Below are positions 1 through 8,768 of a DNA stretch of 64,000 nucleotides, in pieces. The notes beneath the pieces were generated by a model. That model ran no database searches and was not told the DNA's origin. It worked only from the letters and a program-made list of their open reading frames with translations. The translations under genes were made by a program, and so were the position numbers. The number at the start of each line of letters is the position of its first letter. Position 1 is the stretch's first letter. The stretch comes from Methylophaga sp. (lineage in GTDB: Bacteria > Pseudomonadota > Gammaproteobacteria > Nitrosococcales > Methylophagaceae), in assembly GCA_020831825.1 (NCBI GenBank), contig JAFIFW010000014.1, positions 1 through 64,000 of the forward strand. The letters are read 5' to 3'.

Positions 1-54
1 TTGCTCTGCTTGCTCTGCTTGCTCTGCTTGCTCTGCTTGCTCTGCTTGCTCTGC
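1..54. repeat. 9-bp tandem repeat (TTGCTCTGC), at least 6 copies
   Basis: Six exact copies of TTGCTCTGC begin at the window edge; the array may continue beyond it. On the minus strand each unit encodes Ala-Glu-Gln in frame with the acidic membrane protein. Since the unit is 9 bp, copy-number change would lengthen or shorten the protein without a frameshift. Confidence 0.95.
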
Positions 55-1485
55 TTGCAGCGTAGTTTCCGGAGCCGTATTTGTCTCTATTTGTTCGGAA
101 AATTCTGTAACTGTCTGCTCAGGCTCCGGCTCGTCAGTCAATAACTCATCACTCGCTCTGTTCTCTTGATTGCTTGAAAGTGCATCTGCAACTGCTAACT
201 GGCTGGATTTTCCGTAAATATCAGGTGTTATCGCCCGCCAGCCTGACGCAGCATAATCAGCAAGGCTTCGTGGTGCACTGACCAACTCTTTCTCGCTATC
301 TAATGATTCAGTTTTTTTGTTAACTTGTTTGGAAACCGTCTCGGCTTTGCCATAGATGTCAGGAACCTGCGGGTTCCAGTCACCACGTAAAAAGTCGGCC
401 ATTCGTGATGGTGTGACTGCTCGAGCTTTAGCAGCTTCACTCGCAGTCAAATCATCCGTAACTTCCTCGACTTCTGGCTGGCTCTCGTTTTCGATTTCGG
501 TGGTAACATCGACCAGCAAATCATCTTCATAACTGTCTTGAGCCAACTCAATATCAAAGTCATCTTCTGCCGATACTTGAGACGTATCCTCAACATCTTG
601 TGGTTTAATGTTCGCGAATTCAATAACCTCGGTTTCGCTGATTTGCTCCTGCTGCTTAGAGGCTCCTTCATCAGTATTCACCTCAGTATCAGAAAGTAAT
701 TCTTCAATCTCATCCGTGACGATAAGCTCTTCATCTAGCTCGCTTTCGCTGGTTTGCTCCTGCAGCTCGGACGCTCCTTCATCAGCACTCAGCTCAGCAT
801 CAGAAAGTAATTCTTCAATCTCATCCGTGACGATAAGCTCTTCATCTAGTTCGCTTTCGCTACTACCAACCTCAGCTATGACATCTTCAAACTGAGTGAC
901 CTCACTGCTGTCGCCAAAAGCCTGCTCCGGTTCATCCTGATAGGCATTCAGTTCGATGGCATCGTTTGTCCCGCTCTCGTTTTCTTCCAGTTCGGGATTG
1001 TCATCACTCCCTGATTGTTCAGTCGTTTCAGCCAGTGCTTCTTCCCCATCAAAGTTTGATGTGCTGTCTGTTTCCGGCTCCTGCTTTTCCTCTATCTCTG
1101 AATTGGGCACCGCCTGTGCCTGTAGCTGCAGCGTCGCATCGGTCAGCCCGGCTAGATACGCTGGCAAAGCATGAAAAGCCTTGCTGTTGTGGTCCAGATA
1201 AGTGTTCAAAAGTGCCTTGTGAATTTCCCTTTCACGCTCTTCAAGTTCCGAAACTTGCATTTCCAGGGCTTCACCAGACAGACCAAAGCGCTCTGACAGA
1301 CTTTTTCTGAGGCTTTCTGAACGGCTTTCACGCTGAGATTTGAGTTGTTTTACCAGTGCGGCCGTTTCACGTTCATATTTTTTCCGTCTGCGCCAAAGAA
1401 TGAACAATAGTCCAGCAAACATCAGCCCAGATATGGCCGCCAGCTCAAATGCCAGAATGTGAAGGACGGGATCGGTTATCGACAT
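1..1485 (-). CDS. Membrane-anchored acidic repeat protein, 3' end outside window
   Basis: An open frame runs on the minus strand from an ATG at 1485 to the window edge, 495 codons without a stop. I do not recognise the family. Residues about 10-31 form one membrane helix followed by RRRKK, so the long C-terminal part probably faces the cytoplasm. Residues about 35-100 are charged and look coiled-coil. The rest is very acidic (Glu/Asp-rich). It contains two adjacent 37-residue repeats, two copies of a motif ending PDIYGK about 45 residues apart, and an Ala-Glu-Gln run at the edge. The ATG directly follows the stop of the VWA gene, so the two are surely cotranscribed and probably translationally coupled. 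Function unknown; a scaffold or partner of the VWA protein is inference. Confidence 0.85.
   Translation of the reverse strand, partial: MSITDPVLHILAFELAAISGLMFAGLLFILWRRRKKYERETAALVKQLKSQRESRSESLRKSLSERFGLSGEALEMQVSELEEREREIHKALLNTYLDHNSKAFHALPAYLAGLTDATLQLQAQAVPNSEIEEKQEPETDSTSNFDGEEALAETTEQSGSDDNPELEENESGTNDAIELNAYQDEPEQAFGDSSEVTQFEDVIAEVGSSESELDEELIVTDEIEELLSDAELSADEGASELQEQTSESELDEELIVTDEIEELLSDTEVNTDEGASKQQEQISETEVIEFANIKPQDVEDTSQVSAEDDFDIELAQDSYEDDLLVDVTTEIENESQPEVEEVTDDLTASEAAKARAVTPSRMADFLRGDWNPQVPDIYGKAETVSKQVNKKTESLDSEKELVSAPRSLADYAASGWRAITPDIYGKSSQLAVADALSSNQENRASDELLTDEPEPEQTVTEFSEQIETNTAPETTLQAEQAEQAEQAEQAEQAEQ
640..861 (-). repeat. Tandem duplication, two 111-bp units inside the acidic protein
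   Basis: The units are 751-861 and 640-750, each encoding 37 residues that begin SESELDEELI. The first 21 codons of each unit are almost identical, and the last 16 have diverged. This is a recent in-frame duplication within the acidic region. Confidence 0.9.
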
Positions 1486-3273
1486 CTATATCATCTCCCC
1501 GGCCGGAACGTAGTCACGTTGATATTTGCGCCAGCGCCAATAGGCTAAGCCGAGCAGCATCAAAATAATCAGGTTACCAATGGCCAGTTTTGTCATTGCC
1601 AGGTTCATTTCATTGTCAAATAACGACGTTTTTTCTGATGTCACGGTGCTGTCGTATACCGGCTCATCAATAACTGGCTCTACAGGTGTGGTTGTGACTA
1701 TGTCTGTGGTGATCTCAGCCAAAGGTAGCGAGTCAAGCTCATCCTCAAGCAGCACGCGTGCAGGTTGTAGAAAAACACTCCTTCCCTCGGGCGTTTGGCC
1801 TCTCATCTGCAGTTGCAAGTTGTAGGTCACACCGGGATCCAGCTCAGCAATGGTCAATTGCCACAACTCATCATCAAGCTTGATAACGTCATAAGACCAT
1901 TCACTGCCATCGGGTGCCCCCAGTAAGGCACTGATCGCCAGATTTTCGGTGCTCAACCAGGCAGTATCGACTTCCAGATTAATCCGATGGGTACGAGTCG
2001 AACGTTGTGGAATTTGTGTAACCTCAATGTTGACAGGCAACGGTACCACATTGAGTTGTTGTCGACGCTCACGCTCAAAAGTTTCACTTTTGACGGTCAT
2101 CACTACATCGTTTCGGCCTGGCTGAAAAAAGTTACCCAATTGCCTGCTGTATACACCGTCATGCTGGCTGGTATTAAGTTCACTATCCAGAAAATCTCCC
2201 AGCTCATGGCTCTGCATCAGGTTGGCGTCCACCAAAGTCAGGAAGTCCTGTCGACGAATGATCTCGCCTTTTTCCGTCAGGCTGGCTTCAAAGTCGAATC
2301 GTTCACCAATCAGCATATTGTTGGGCAAATCAGTCGTGCGTAACTTCATGTCTGTCAAAATCAATACACGGTTGTCTGGATCCATTTCTCCATCAATCAA
2401 CCAACGACCTGCGGAGGGATTTTCAATCGTGACAAGATCAAAATATTGTTCATATTGCCAGCGGACATTCTCTGGCAGGTCAGGATAGACAATCCTCTGT
2501 TGATCCGGCGCAACAAGTACCGAGGCTTCACTTCCCGGTATTCGAAATGCCAGTACTGTCATTTCTTTGACTGAGCCATCGATACTAAATTGATTGTCTG
2601 TCAGTGGAACACTGTCGCGATGTGCGGATTTTTCAAACAACAACAAGAATACCCGTTGTAACTCTTCCGCATCGTTTACCTGGTGATACCAGCCATCGGT
2701 AATCAGCGACAAATCACGCAATAGCTCATGATCGGCCTCATCTGACAACGCGATGGTATGCACAACAATCCCCGCCTGTTTCAATTGCGGGGCGATTTTT
2801 TCCAGCACTCGTTGACGTGATTGCCGGTTTTTGGATTCATCTTTACTGATATCGACCATGCCATCCGACAACAAAATCATGCTGCGGCGAAAGGCTGGAT
2901 CGGGGGATGTCTGGTTGATTCGGGCCGTTTCCAGCACCGCTTCGATGTTGGTAAATAAGCCAGGGGAATTTATTTTGTAGGATTGCTGGTTGGCATTATC
3001 TCGCCAGGCTTGATCAACATCAGTCCATGGCACCAGCATATTGACCTGCGAGGCAAAGGTCCAAACACCGGCCCGCGAATCGGCTGGTAAGAGGCCCGCC
3101 AGCATTCGCAATCCAGGTTGGCGAAGATTATTTGGATCTGTCCAGCGCATACTGCCTGATACATCAATCAGGATACGAATATCACTTCTCGGCTCTGCAG
3201 CCGCAGGATCAGAAGTCACTGCCGCCGACAATGGCAACAGCAAACAAAAAATGACAGATCGAAAAAGCACCAT
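1486..3273 (-). CDS. Periplasmic VWA-domain membrane protein
   Basis: About 595 residues. The chosen ATG at 3273 gives a good signal peptide (MVLFRSVIFCLLLPLSAA); an upstream in-frame extension to 3375 does not look like coding sequence. A von Willebrand factor A domain follows, with the metal-site motif DVSGSM (residues about 37-42) and later TNIEAVL and LLSDGM. The middle part looks like beta-sandwich. Near the C-terminus one membrane helix (LAIGNLIILMLLGLAYW) ends in basic residues, so the body is periplasmic. It resembles the VWA family I know as TIGR03503 from memory of its DVSGSM-DP-NLR-P pattern. The exact role is unknown; VWA domains usually bind protein partners through a divalent metal. 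Its stop codon abuts the ATG of the acidic protein. Confidence 0.85.
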   Translation of the reverse strand: MVLFRSVIFCLLLPLSAAVTSDPAAAEPRSDIRILIDVSGSMRWTDPNNLRQPGLRMLAGLLPADSRAGVWTFASQVNMLVPWTDVDQAWRDNANQQSYKINSPGLFTNIEAVLETARINQTSPDPAFRRSMILLSDGMVDISKDESKNRQSRQRVLEKIAPQLKQAGIVVHTIALSDEADHELLRDLSLITDGWYHQVNDAEELQRVFLLLFEKSAHRDSVPLTDNQFSIDGSVKEMTVLAFRIPGSEASVLVAPDQQRIVYPDLPENVRWQYEQYFDLVTIENPSAGRWLIDGEMDPDNRVLILTDMKLRTTDLPNNMLIGERFDFEASLTEKGEIIRRQDFLTLVDANLMQSHELGDFLDSELNTSQHDGVYSRQLGNFFQPGRNDVVMTVKSETFERERRQQLNVVPLPVNIEVTQIPQRSTRTHRINLEVDTAWLSTENLAISALLGAPDGSEWSYDVIKLDDELWQLTIAELDPGVTYNLQLQMRGQTPEGRSVFLQPARVLLEDELDSLPLAEITTDIVTTTPVEPVIDEPVYDSTVTSEKTSLFDNEMNLAMTKLAIGNLIILMLLGLAYWRWRKYQRDYVPAGEMI

Positions 3274-3352
3274 ATATACACTCTTGTCAGTCTCGACAAT
3301 GACAAAAAAATGCCATCTGTCGACGCATGTGGTGCTGTCATGCAGAAATTGT

Positions 3353-3370
3353 GCCGTTAGAACAAACGGC
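3353..3370 (-). terminator. Possible weak terminator after metZ
   Basis: A 6-bp stem (GCCGTT/AACGGC) with a 6-base loop lies 13 bases past the metZ stop. On the minus strand it is followed only by ACAATTTC, a poor T tract, so it may be fortuitous. Confidence 0.3.
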
Positions 3371-3382
3371 AACAACTTAAAC

Positions 3383-4570
3383 TTAAAGTGCTTTCAAACC
3401 TCTAAGTAAATCCGCTTTGATATCATCGACCGATTCAAGGCCCACAGACAAACGGACGAGTCCTGGCGTGATACCGGCTTCAAGCTTGGCTTCAGCGGAT
3501 AAACGTCCATGTGTGGTGGTGGCTGGATGAGTAATGGTCGTTTTGCTGTCACCCAGATTGGCAGTGATAGACAGCATTTGCGTTGCGTTGATCAACGACC
3601 ATGCTGCCGACTGTCCGCCTTTAAGCTCAAAAGCGATGATGCCACCAAAGGCTGATTGCTGTTCAGCCGCCAGCTGATGACCTGGTTGATCAGGCAAACC
3701 GGCGTAATAAACTTTGGCAACCTGCGGCTGCTCGGTTAACCACTGTGCCAGTGTCAATGCCGAGCTCGAATGAGCGTTCATACGAAGCTCAAGGGTTTCC
3801 AGTCCTTTTAAGAATGTCCATGCATTGAAGGCACTCATCGTCGGCCCTGCTGTCCGCAAGAAGCCATACACTTCTTCCCCCACCCGTTCTGCGTCACCGA
3901 CTACTGCGCCACCAATACAACGTCCCTGACCATCAATAAATTTGGTTGCCGAATGAATGACAATATCAGCACCCAAGGCCAGCGGTTTTTGCAATGCAGG
4001 GGTGCAGAAACAATTGTCCACTATCAACAGACAACCATGACTTTTTGCCAAAGCCGACAAGGCACGAATATCTGCAATTTCATTCAGCGGATTGGAAGGT
4101 GTTTCCAGAAACAAGGCTTTGGTCTCTGGTTTGATTGCAGCCTCCCAGGCGGCTAAATCTGTCAGAGAGACATAATCCGTTTGCAAACCGAACTTGGCGA
4201 GGTACTTGTCGAACAGCACACGCGTGGTCCCAAAAATACTGCGTGACGACACAATATGATCACCCGAAGACAACAGCCCCATGAACGTTGAAAGAATGGC
4301 TGACATGCCTGATGAGGTACCCACGGCACATTGCCCGCCTTCCAAAGCGGCCAGACGTTCCTCAAACGCACGAACGGTCGGATTAGTGAATCTTGAGTAG
4401 ATATTTCCCGACTCTTCACCGGCAAATCTTGCCGCCGCCTGTTCCGCACTGTCAAAAACGTAGCTTGAAGTCAGAAAGATCGGTTCTGAATGTTCGTTTT
4501 CATGCGTACGTGACTGACCTGCTCTGATGGCACGTGTAGCGAAGCCGCCGTCCTGAAATTTATTACTCAT
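3383..4570 (-). CDS. metZ: O-succinylhomoserine sulfhydrylase
   Basis: A PLP enzyme of the Cys/Met metabolism family, 395 residues from the ATG at 4570 ([10 protein letters not shown]). It condenses O-succinylhomoserine with sulfide to give homocysteine, the direct sulfhydrylation route to methionine. Family marks include YSRFTNPT near the N-terminus, the cofactor-contact stretch GTSSGMSA, and the PLP lysine in [10 protein letters not shown]. The N-terminal ATRAIRAGQ is typical of MetZ rather than of cystathionine gamma-synthase. It stands alone here, with no purF or cvpA neighbour, and is divergent from the chemotaxis gene. The alternative upstream start at 4630 would add 20 unlikely residues. 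Confidence 0.9.
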   Translation of the reverse strand: MSNKFQDGGFATRAIRAGQSRTHENEHSEPIFLTSSYVFDSAEQAAARFAGEESGNIYSRFTNPTVRAFEERLAALEGGQCAVGTSSGMSAILSTFMGLLSSGDHIVSSRSIFGTTRVLFDKYLAKFGLQTDYVSLTDLAAWEAAIKPETKALFLETPSNPLNEIADIRALSALAKSHGCLLIVDNCFCTPALQKPLALGADIVIHSATKFIDGQGRCIGGAVVGDAERVGEEVYGFLRTAGPTMSAFNAWTFLKGLETLELRMNAHSSSALTLAQWLTEQPQVAKVYYAGLPDQPGHQLAAEQQSAFGGIIAFELKGGQSAAWSLINATQMLSITANLGDSKTTITHPATTTHGRLSAEAKLEAGITPGLVRLSVGLESVDDIKADLLRGLKAL

Positions 4571-4751
4571 TGTGTGTAAATATGCCTTGAAAAAGAACCA
4601 TTTAGTAATGTTGTTTGGCGTCGATGCCATTGCACTTACAGCATATTATAGGTTATCCAGCCAGATTATCGACACCACAACCTTCATATTGGTACGAGGC
4701 TTGCTAAAACTTGTTGGACACCATAATGTCACGCGCGCGAGCCACCGAAGG

Positions 4752-6065
4752 ATGCATTCAATGCTGATCACTAAAAAACGGCACGATGAAGAGCTGTTTT
4801 CAAAAAACCAGCAAATCTTAGAACTGGAATCCAAACTCAAATCCATAAAGGAATCTGTCGCCTGGATTGAGTTTACGCCAGAAGGTTTTGTTAAGGATGC
4901 CAACAGCCTTTTTCTTCAGGCTGCGGGATACGCTATCGCCGAGGTCTTAGGCAAACATCACAGCATGTTCTGTCCCGAAAACATTCGGCAATCGGCAGAC
5001 TACAAAACCTTTTGGAAATCACTGGCCAGTGGTCAGTATTTTTCCGGTACCTTTCAGCGAATTAATTCGAGTGGCAAAACCATCTGGCTTGAAGCCACCT
5101 ACTTCCCGGTGCGTGAACCCAATTCTGATCATGTCACGTCGGTGATGAAGATTGCAAAAAACATCACCGAAGACAAATTGATTTCAGATAAACAAATCGC
5201 CATCACCAATGCTTTAAATCGCTCCATGGCAGTTATCGAATTCGATCCAGACGGCACTATCCGGGATGCGAATGACAACTTTTTGCAGACTGTAGGGTAC
5301 AAACTGCAGGATATTGTTGGTAAACATCACAAGATGTTTTGTGATGAAGGATTCTATCGCGACAATCCCAATTTCTGGCAACAACTTTCTGATGGTGACT
5401 TTCATTCAGGCATCTTCAAACGTTTTGGTTCAGCAGGTCAGACAATATGGTTGGAAGCCACTTATAACCCCACCATGGATGAAACCGGTCAGATCACCGG
5501 CGTCATAAAATTTGCCAGCGACATTACTGAACGAATTGAGAGAAACCATAAAATTCAACAAGCAGCTGAACTGGCGCACTCGACCGCTGAGGAAACCGCG
5601 CAGATTTCAAGACAGTCCATGTCGACCATCGAAAAAAATCTTGGTACGTCACAACAAATCTGCAATAGCTCGCGAGAGGTCTGTGAAGTGGTTGAACGAC
5701 TCAATGTTCAATCTGAAGAAATTCGCAGTATTGTGACCACTATCAACAGCATTGCAGAACAAACCAACCTGCTTGCGCTGAATGCCGCAATCGAAGCCGC
5801 ACGGGCGGGTGATCAAGGCCGTGGATTTGCCGTGGTCGCGGATGAAGTGAGAAACCTGGCACGAAACACTGCTGAATCAACATTGCGAATCACCTCTGTA
5901 GTTGATGCCAATCACAAATTAACATCTGAGATAAGTGCTCAAATCAGAGACACTGCAGATATCGCAGAAAAAGGCCTGTCACAAGTCAGAGAAGTTCAGA
6001 GTATTATCGATGAGATTTATCGAGGTGCGGAAGATGTTTCCAGGTCAGTCACCGACATCCTGTAA
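4752..6065 (+). CDS. Soluble two-PAS methyl-accepting chemotaxis protein, BdlA-like
   Basis: About 437 residues from the ATG at 4752; the ATG at 4761, 9 bases after an AAGGA, is equally possible. No membrane helix is seen. Two PAS domains (residues about 35-150 and 155-275) are tandem duplicates: both contain GKHH-MFC and end in IWLEATY-P. The signalling domain follows, with the conserved hairpin tip [19 protein letters not shown] around residue 335. The layout matches BdlA, the Pseudomonas biofilm-dispersion sensor, and Aer-like cytosolic receptors. It would signal through CheW/CheA; no che genes lie in the window. No C-terminal CheR-binding pentapeptide is present. The PAS ligand (heme, flavin or none) cannot be told. 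Confidence 0.85.
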   Translation: MHSMLITKKRHDEELFSKNQQILELESKLKSIKESVAWIEFTPEGFVKDANSLFLQAAGYAIAEVLGKHHSMFCPENIRQSADYKTFWKSLASGQYFSGTFQRINSSGKTIWLEATYFPVREPNSDHVTSVMKIAKNITEDKLISDKQIAITNALNRSMAVIEFDPDGTIRDANDNFLQTVGYKLQDIVGKHHKMFCDEGFYRDNPNFWQQLSDGDFHSGIFKRFGSAGQTIWLEATYNPTMDETGQITGVIKFASDITERIERNHKIQQAAELAHSTAEETAQISRQSMSTIEKNLGTSQQICNSSREVCEVVERLNVQSEEIRSIVTTINSIAEQTNLLALNAAIEAARAGDQGRGFAVVADEVRNLARNTAESTLRITSVVDANHKLTSEISAQIRDTADIAEKGLSQVREVQSIIDEIYRGAEDVSRSVTDIL

Positions 6066-6071
6066 AACAGC

Positions 6072-6100
6072 CCGAGCTCGACCAGATGGGTCGAGCTCGG
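6072..6100 (-). terminator. Hairpin terminator after btuB
   Basis: A perfect 12-bp inverted repeat (CCGAGCTCGACC with its complement) and 5-base loop lies between the convergent chemotaxis and btuB genes. Read on the minus strand it is followed by CTGTTTTAC, so it fits btuB best; it could also stop the plus-strand gene less well. Confidence 0.7.
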
Positions 6101-6116
6101 CTGCTGTGATGCTTAA

Positions 6117-7931
6117 CTAGGGCTGATATTGCACTGTGAACATTACTGTTCGATCAAGGCTGTTGTAGTTTTTGACACGCTCATATTTCTTGTCAAAAAC
6201 GTTATGTGCGGTGAGGCGTGCAGTCCACTCTGGACTAATCTGATAGGCAAAACGAAGATCCACCAAGCCGTGACCTGCAAGTCTGACATCATCCGTGGTG
6301 AATGTGTCGGTGTTGAAAAAACGGTCATTGCTATTTCCACGGACATGCCAACTGGCCCCTGCAGACCAATCACCGAACTGACGATCCAATGTAGCATTCA
6401 TCAGCTGTCTGGCTCTTCTGATTAAACGTTTTCGGTCATCACGATCCTGAGGTTCTATATAGCTTGCATTCAGGCTCCAATACCAATCTTTAACGTCCCC
6501 ACGAATGTCAAATTCAATGCCTCGAATTCTAGCTCTGCTGACATTTTCAGGAATCGCTTGAAAGACAATCAAGTCCCGGATTGTCGTTTCATAAAGATCA
6601 ACAGACCACTGCGCAAAATCGTGAGTACCTCTAAAGCCAAAAGCGATACTTCTGGACTTTTCGGGATTCAAATCCGGGTTTGAAAAGCCGGGGAAATACA
6701 AGTCATTAAAGGTTGGCGCTTTGAAAGCTGTGCCATAACTGCTTACAAACTGCAGAGACTCTGTAAGGGAATATCCCCACTCTGCAGTCCCGGTGGTGTG
6801 TTCACCAAAAGCCTCATTGTCATCATGCCGAAGACTCAATAACCAACCATGGCGCTGATGCGATCCCTGCCAGGAGACAAATATCGCTTTGTTGTCTCGG
6901 CTGTCCTCATCATAATCGGTCGACCCGGTCACTTTATCGTGAGCGTAATCAAAGCCGATATTGAGTCTCTGCGTATCCGCCAACGCAAAAGTATTGATCA
7001 GGCTGAATTGACGATGACGAGTATTCAGTTCTCTAACCGCTGCACGATTTTCAAATGTTTCTGATCGATCTCGTGATTCTGCAATGTCAAAATTAACTGT
7101 CCATCGCTCAGTAAGTGCATAAGAAGTATCTGCACCGATGATCTGCTGTGTGTTGTTATTAAATGGATTGGCTCCAGGCGAAAATGCTTCATCAAAATAG
7201 TTACGCGCCTCTGCTCTGAGAAAACGCACACCACCTTGCCATTGTGCAGTGAATTGATGACTCAAATTAGCCGAAACGCTCTTGTTTCGATAACCATCCT
7301 TATCCGGATCAGCTGTTTTTAGAGCATCAATGCCGTTACTCTCAAGTACACTGACTCCAAGGTTGAAACGCGTCGAACCATGACTACCATTCACCCCAAT
7401 CGAAGCCTTGCGGGTGTCATGACTGCCATAGCCCGATTCTGCATAGGGTTTGATTTCATCACTTCCCTGTCGGGTAATGATGTTGATGACGCCACCAATG
7501 GCCTCGGCACCGTATAGACCGGATCGAGGTCCACGAATAATCTCAATGCGTTCTATATGGCTGACAGGAAAGTCCTGAATGGCGGCAGAGCCTGTGGTGG
7601 CTGAATACCATTTAACGCCATCAACCAGAATCAAGACATGTCCAGAGTTGGTGCCGCGCATAAAAATGCTGCTCTGCTGACCAAGACCACCAGTCATGGT
7701 CACATCAACGCCGGGCGCACGGGTTAATAATGTCGGCAAATCATTAATTTGCCATTGATCTATTTGATCTCGAGTAATGATTGTCGATGCAGCTAAAACA
7801 TCGCCAGTCGGCATTCGGTTAGCTGTAACTGTAATGGTGTTCAGGCTATCCGCCTGTACTGGTGATAAAACACTGGCAACAACGCCTGCAATCAACGTGG
7901 TGCGCAGCTTAAAGCTGTGGGATGGGTTCAT
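6117..7931 (-). CDS. btuB: TonB-dependent vitamin B12 outer-membrane receptor
   Basis: A 604-residue TonB-dependent receptor. It has a signal peptide ending near VQA, a TonB-box-like segment (NTITVTANRM), and a plug domain with IFMRGTNS and VLILVDGVKW followed by IERIEIIRGP and GAEAIGGVINIIT. A 22-strand-type barrel ends in an aromatic-rich last strand. The plug sequence and size match BtuB, which brings cobalamin across the outer membrane using TonB energy. The cobalamin riboswitch just upstream makes the substrate assignment firm. A GGAG lies 9 bases before the ATG. No btuCDF genes are adjacent, so the inner-membrane transporter must be elsewhere. Confidence 0.93.
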   Translation of the reverse strand: MNPSHSFKLRTTLIAGVVASVLSPVQADSLNTITVTANRMPTGDVLAASTIITRDQIDQWQINDLPTLLTRAPGVDVTMTGGLGQQSSIFMRGTNSGHVLILVDGVKWYSATTGSAAIQDFPVSHIERIEIIRGPRSGLYGAEAIGGVINIITRQGSDEIKPYAESGYGSHDTRKASIGVNGSHGSTRFNLGVSVLESNGIDALKTADPDKDGYRNKSVSANLSHQFTAQWQGGVRFLRAEARNYFDEAFSPGANPFNNNTQQIIGADTSYALTERWTVNFDIAESRDRSETFENRAAVRELNTRHRQFSLINTFALADTQRLNIGFDYAHDKVTGSTDYDEDSRDNKAIFVSWQGSHQRHGWLLSLRHDDNEAFGEHTTGTAEWGYSLTESLQFVSSYGTAFKAPTFNDLYFPGFSNPDLNPEKSRSIAFGFRGTHDFAQWSVDLYETTIRDLIVFQAIPENVSRARIRGIEFDIRGDVKDWYWSLNASYIEPQDRDDRKRLIRRARQLMNATLDRQFGDWSAGASWHVRGNSNDRFFNTDTFTTDDVRLAGHGLVDLRFAYQISPEWTARLTAHNVFDKKYERVKNYNSLDRTVMFTVQYQP

Positions 7932-7999
7932 AAGAAAACTCCTCTGGATACGCTCACCCGCGATCCTATTAGTCGGAAACCCTGAATTGCATCAGAGAC

Positions 8000-8174
8000 G
8001 GCTCCAGGCCGGTATCCGGACTCATGTTGAGGTAGTTCACCAGACTGACGCCTTCCCACACTCTGTGCAGTGGCTGTGTGCCAGTTTTATCAACATTTAC
8101 CGTTGCGGGGGCAGTGTTGGAATTGCACCAACTTCCCGTTTAACAATGATTTGCATCATCGCACCTGAAGAGCC
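8000..8174 (-). ncRNA. Cobalamin (AdoCbl) riboswitch controlling btuB
   Basis: On the minus strand, 68 bases before the btuB ATG, the leader has the conserved cobalamin-aptamer elements in order: a GGGAA-GGTGCAA-TCC segment, CACTGCCCCCGCAACGGTAA, AGCCACTG, GGGAAGGCG, and the B12-box end GAGTCCGGATACCGGCC. The outer P1 helix forms from GGCTCTTCAGG and CCTGGAGCC. It should repress btuB when cobalamin is plentiful. The 68-base spacer has no clear terminator, so control of translation is more likely than attenuation (inference). Confidence 0.95.
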
Positions 8175-8178
8175 GGGG

Positions 8179-8207
8179 ATATTAGGCACCATCAGTTTCA
8201 GTGTCAA
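8179..8207 (-). promoter_or_regulatory. Sigma-70 promoter of the btuB riboswitch
   Basis: On the minus strand a perfect -35 box TTGACA (8202-8207) is separated by exactly 17 bases from TAATAT (8179-8184). Transcription would start a few bases before the P1 helix of the riboswitch, as expected. Confidence 0.85.
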
Positions 8208-8269
8208 ATTAATGTGAAGAAAATATCCATCCGCAAAGTTGATAATCTCAACGATACGGGCAGATTCCT

Positions 8270-8291
8270 CCGGGCTCTGTAGCGAGCCCGG
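8270..8291. other. GC-rich hairpin without T tract
   Basis: CCGGGCTC and GAGCCCGG form a perfect 8-bp stem with a 6-base loop. Neither side has a T run, so it is not a typical intrinsic terminator. It lies upstream of the btuB promoter; its role is unknown. Confidence 0.5.
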
Positions 8292-8430
8292 TCAAAGGAC
8301 TATTCACTATTAAGTAGCAAAATCAAACGTGAGCCACGAGTATTCAATTGAGACTATGCAAGTTATACAGCACAAGTAAGTAACGCTAGACCCTGCTCAT
8401 GGCCTGCATTTTGCTGTGTCATAAAACTGT

Positions 8431-8464
8431 AAAGTTACTCACAATTTCTGTGGATAAGTCTGTG
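8431..8464. repeat. Direct repeat copy 1 with perfect DnaA box
   Basis: These 34 bases recur exactly 304 bases downstream. They contain TGTGGATAA at 8450-8458, the complement of the consensus DnaA box TTATCCACA. The similarity extends imperfectly about 30 bases to the left, starting at TGGCCTG. Confidence 0.9.
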
Positions 8465-8734
8465 TTTAACTTTTGAGTTAATTGCCAAGTTGTTCATCGC
8501 TAAACACTCTGCTCAAATTGAGCAAAAAATAACCAACTCAAATTTATCCAATGGTTTCAATGTGTTAGAAAACAATCATTGAAAATCATACAGTTAGCCG
8601 TGGCTGTTGTTTAATCGCATGAGCATTGAAAAAAACAGGTGCATAACTTGCATCAGCAGCTCAATGTTTGGGCATGTAGAAAATCGTCGTTGGCTGCCAA
8701 TTGTGGCCTGACTTTTGCAGACGGCTGTAACATC

Positions 8735-8768
8735 AAAGTTACTCACAATTTCTGTGGATAAGTCTGTG
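8735..8768. repeat. Direct repeat copy 2 with perfect DnaA box
   Basis: This is identical over 34 bases to 8431-8464, with the DnaA box complement TGTGGATAA at 8754-8762. Both boxes point the same way. See the matching finding. Confidence 0.9.

Noticed and set aside
1..54. CRISPR array
   Set aside because: Units are 9 bp without spacers and are in frame within a coding sequence.
608..1310. Serine-rich open frames on the plus strand
   Set aside because: They are complements of the acidic Glu/Asp-rich minus-strand gene, whose codons read as Ser on the other strand. No start context or homology.
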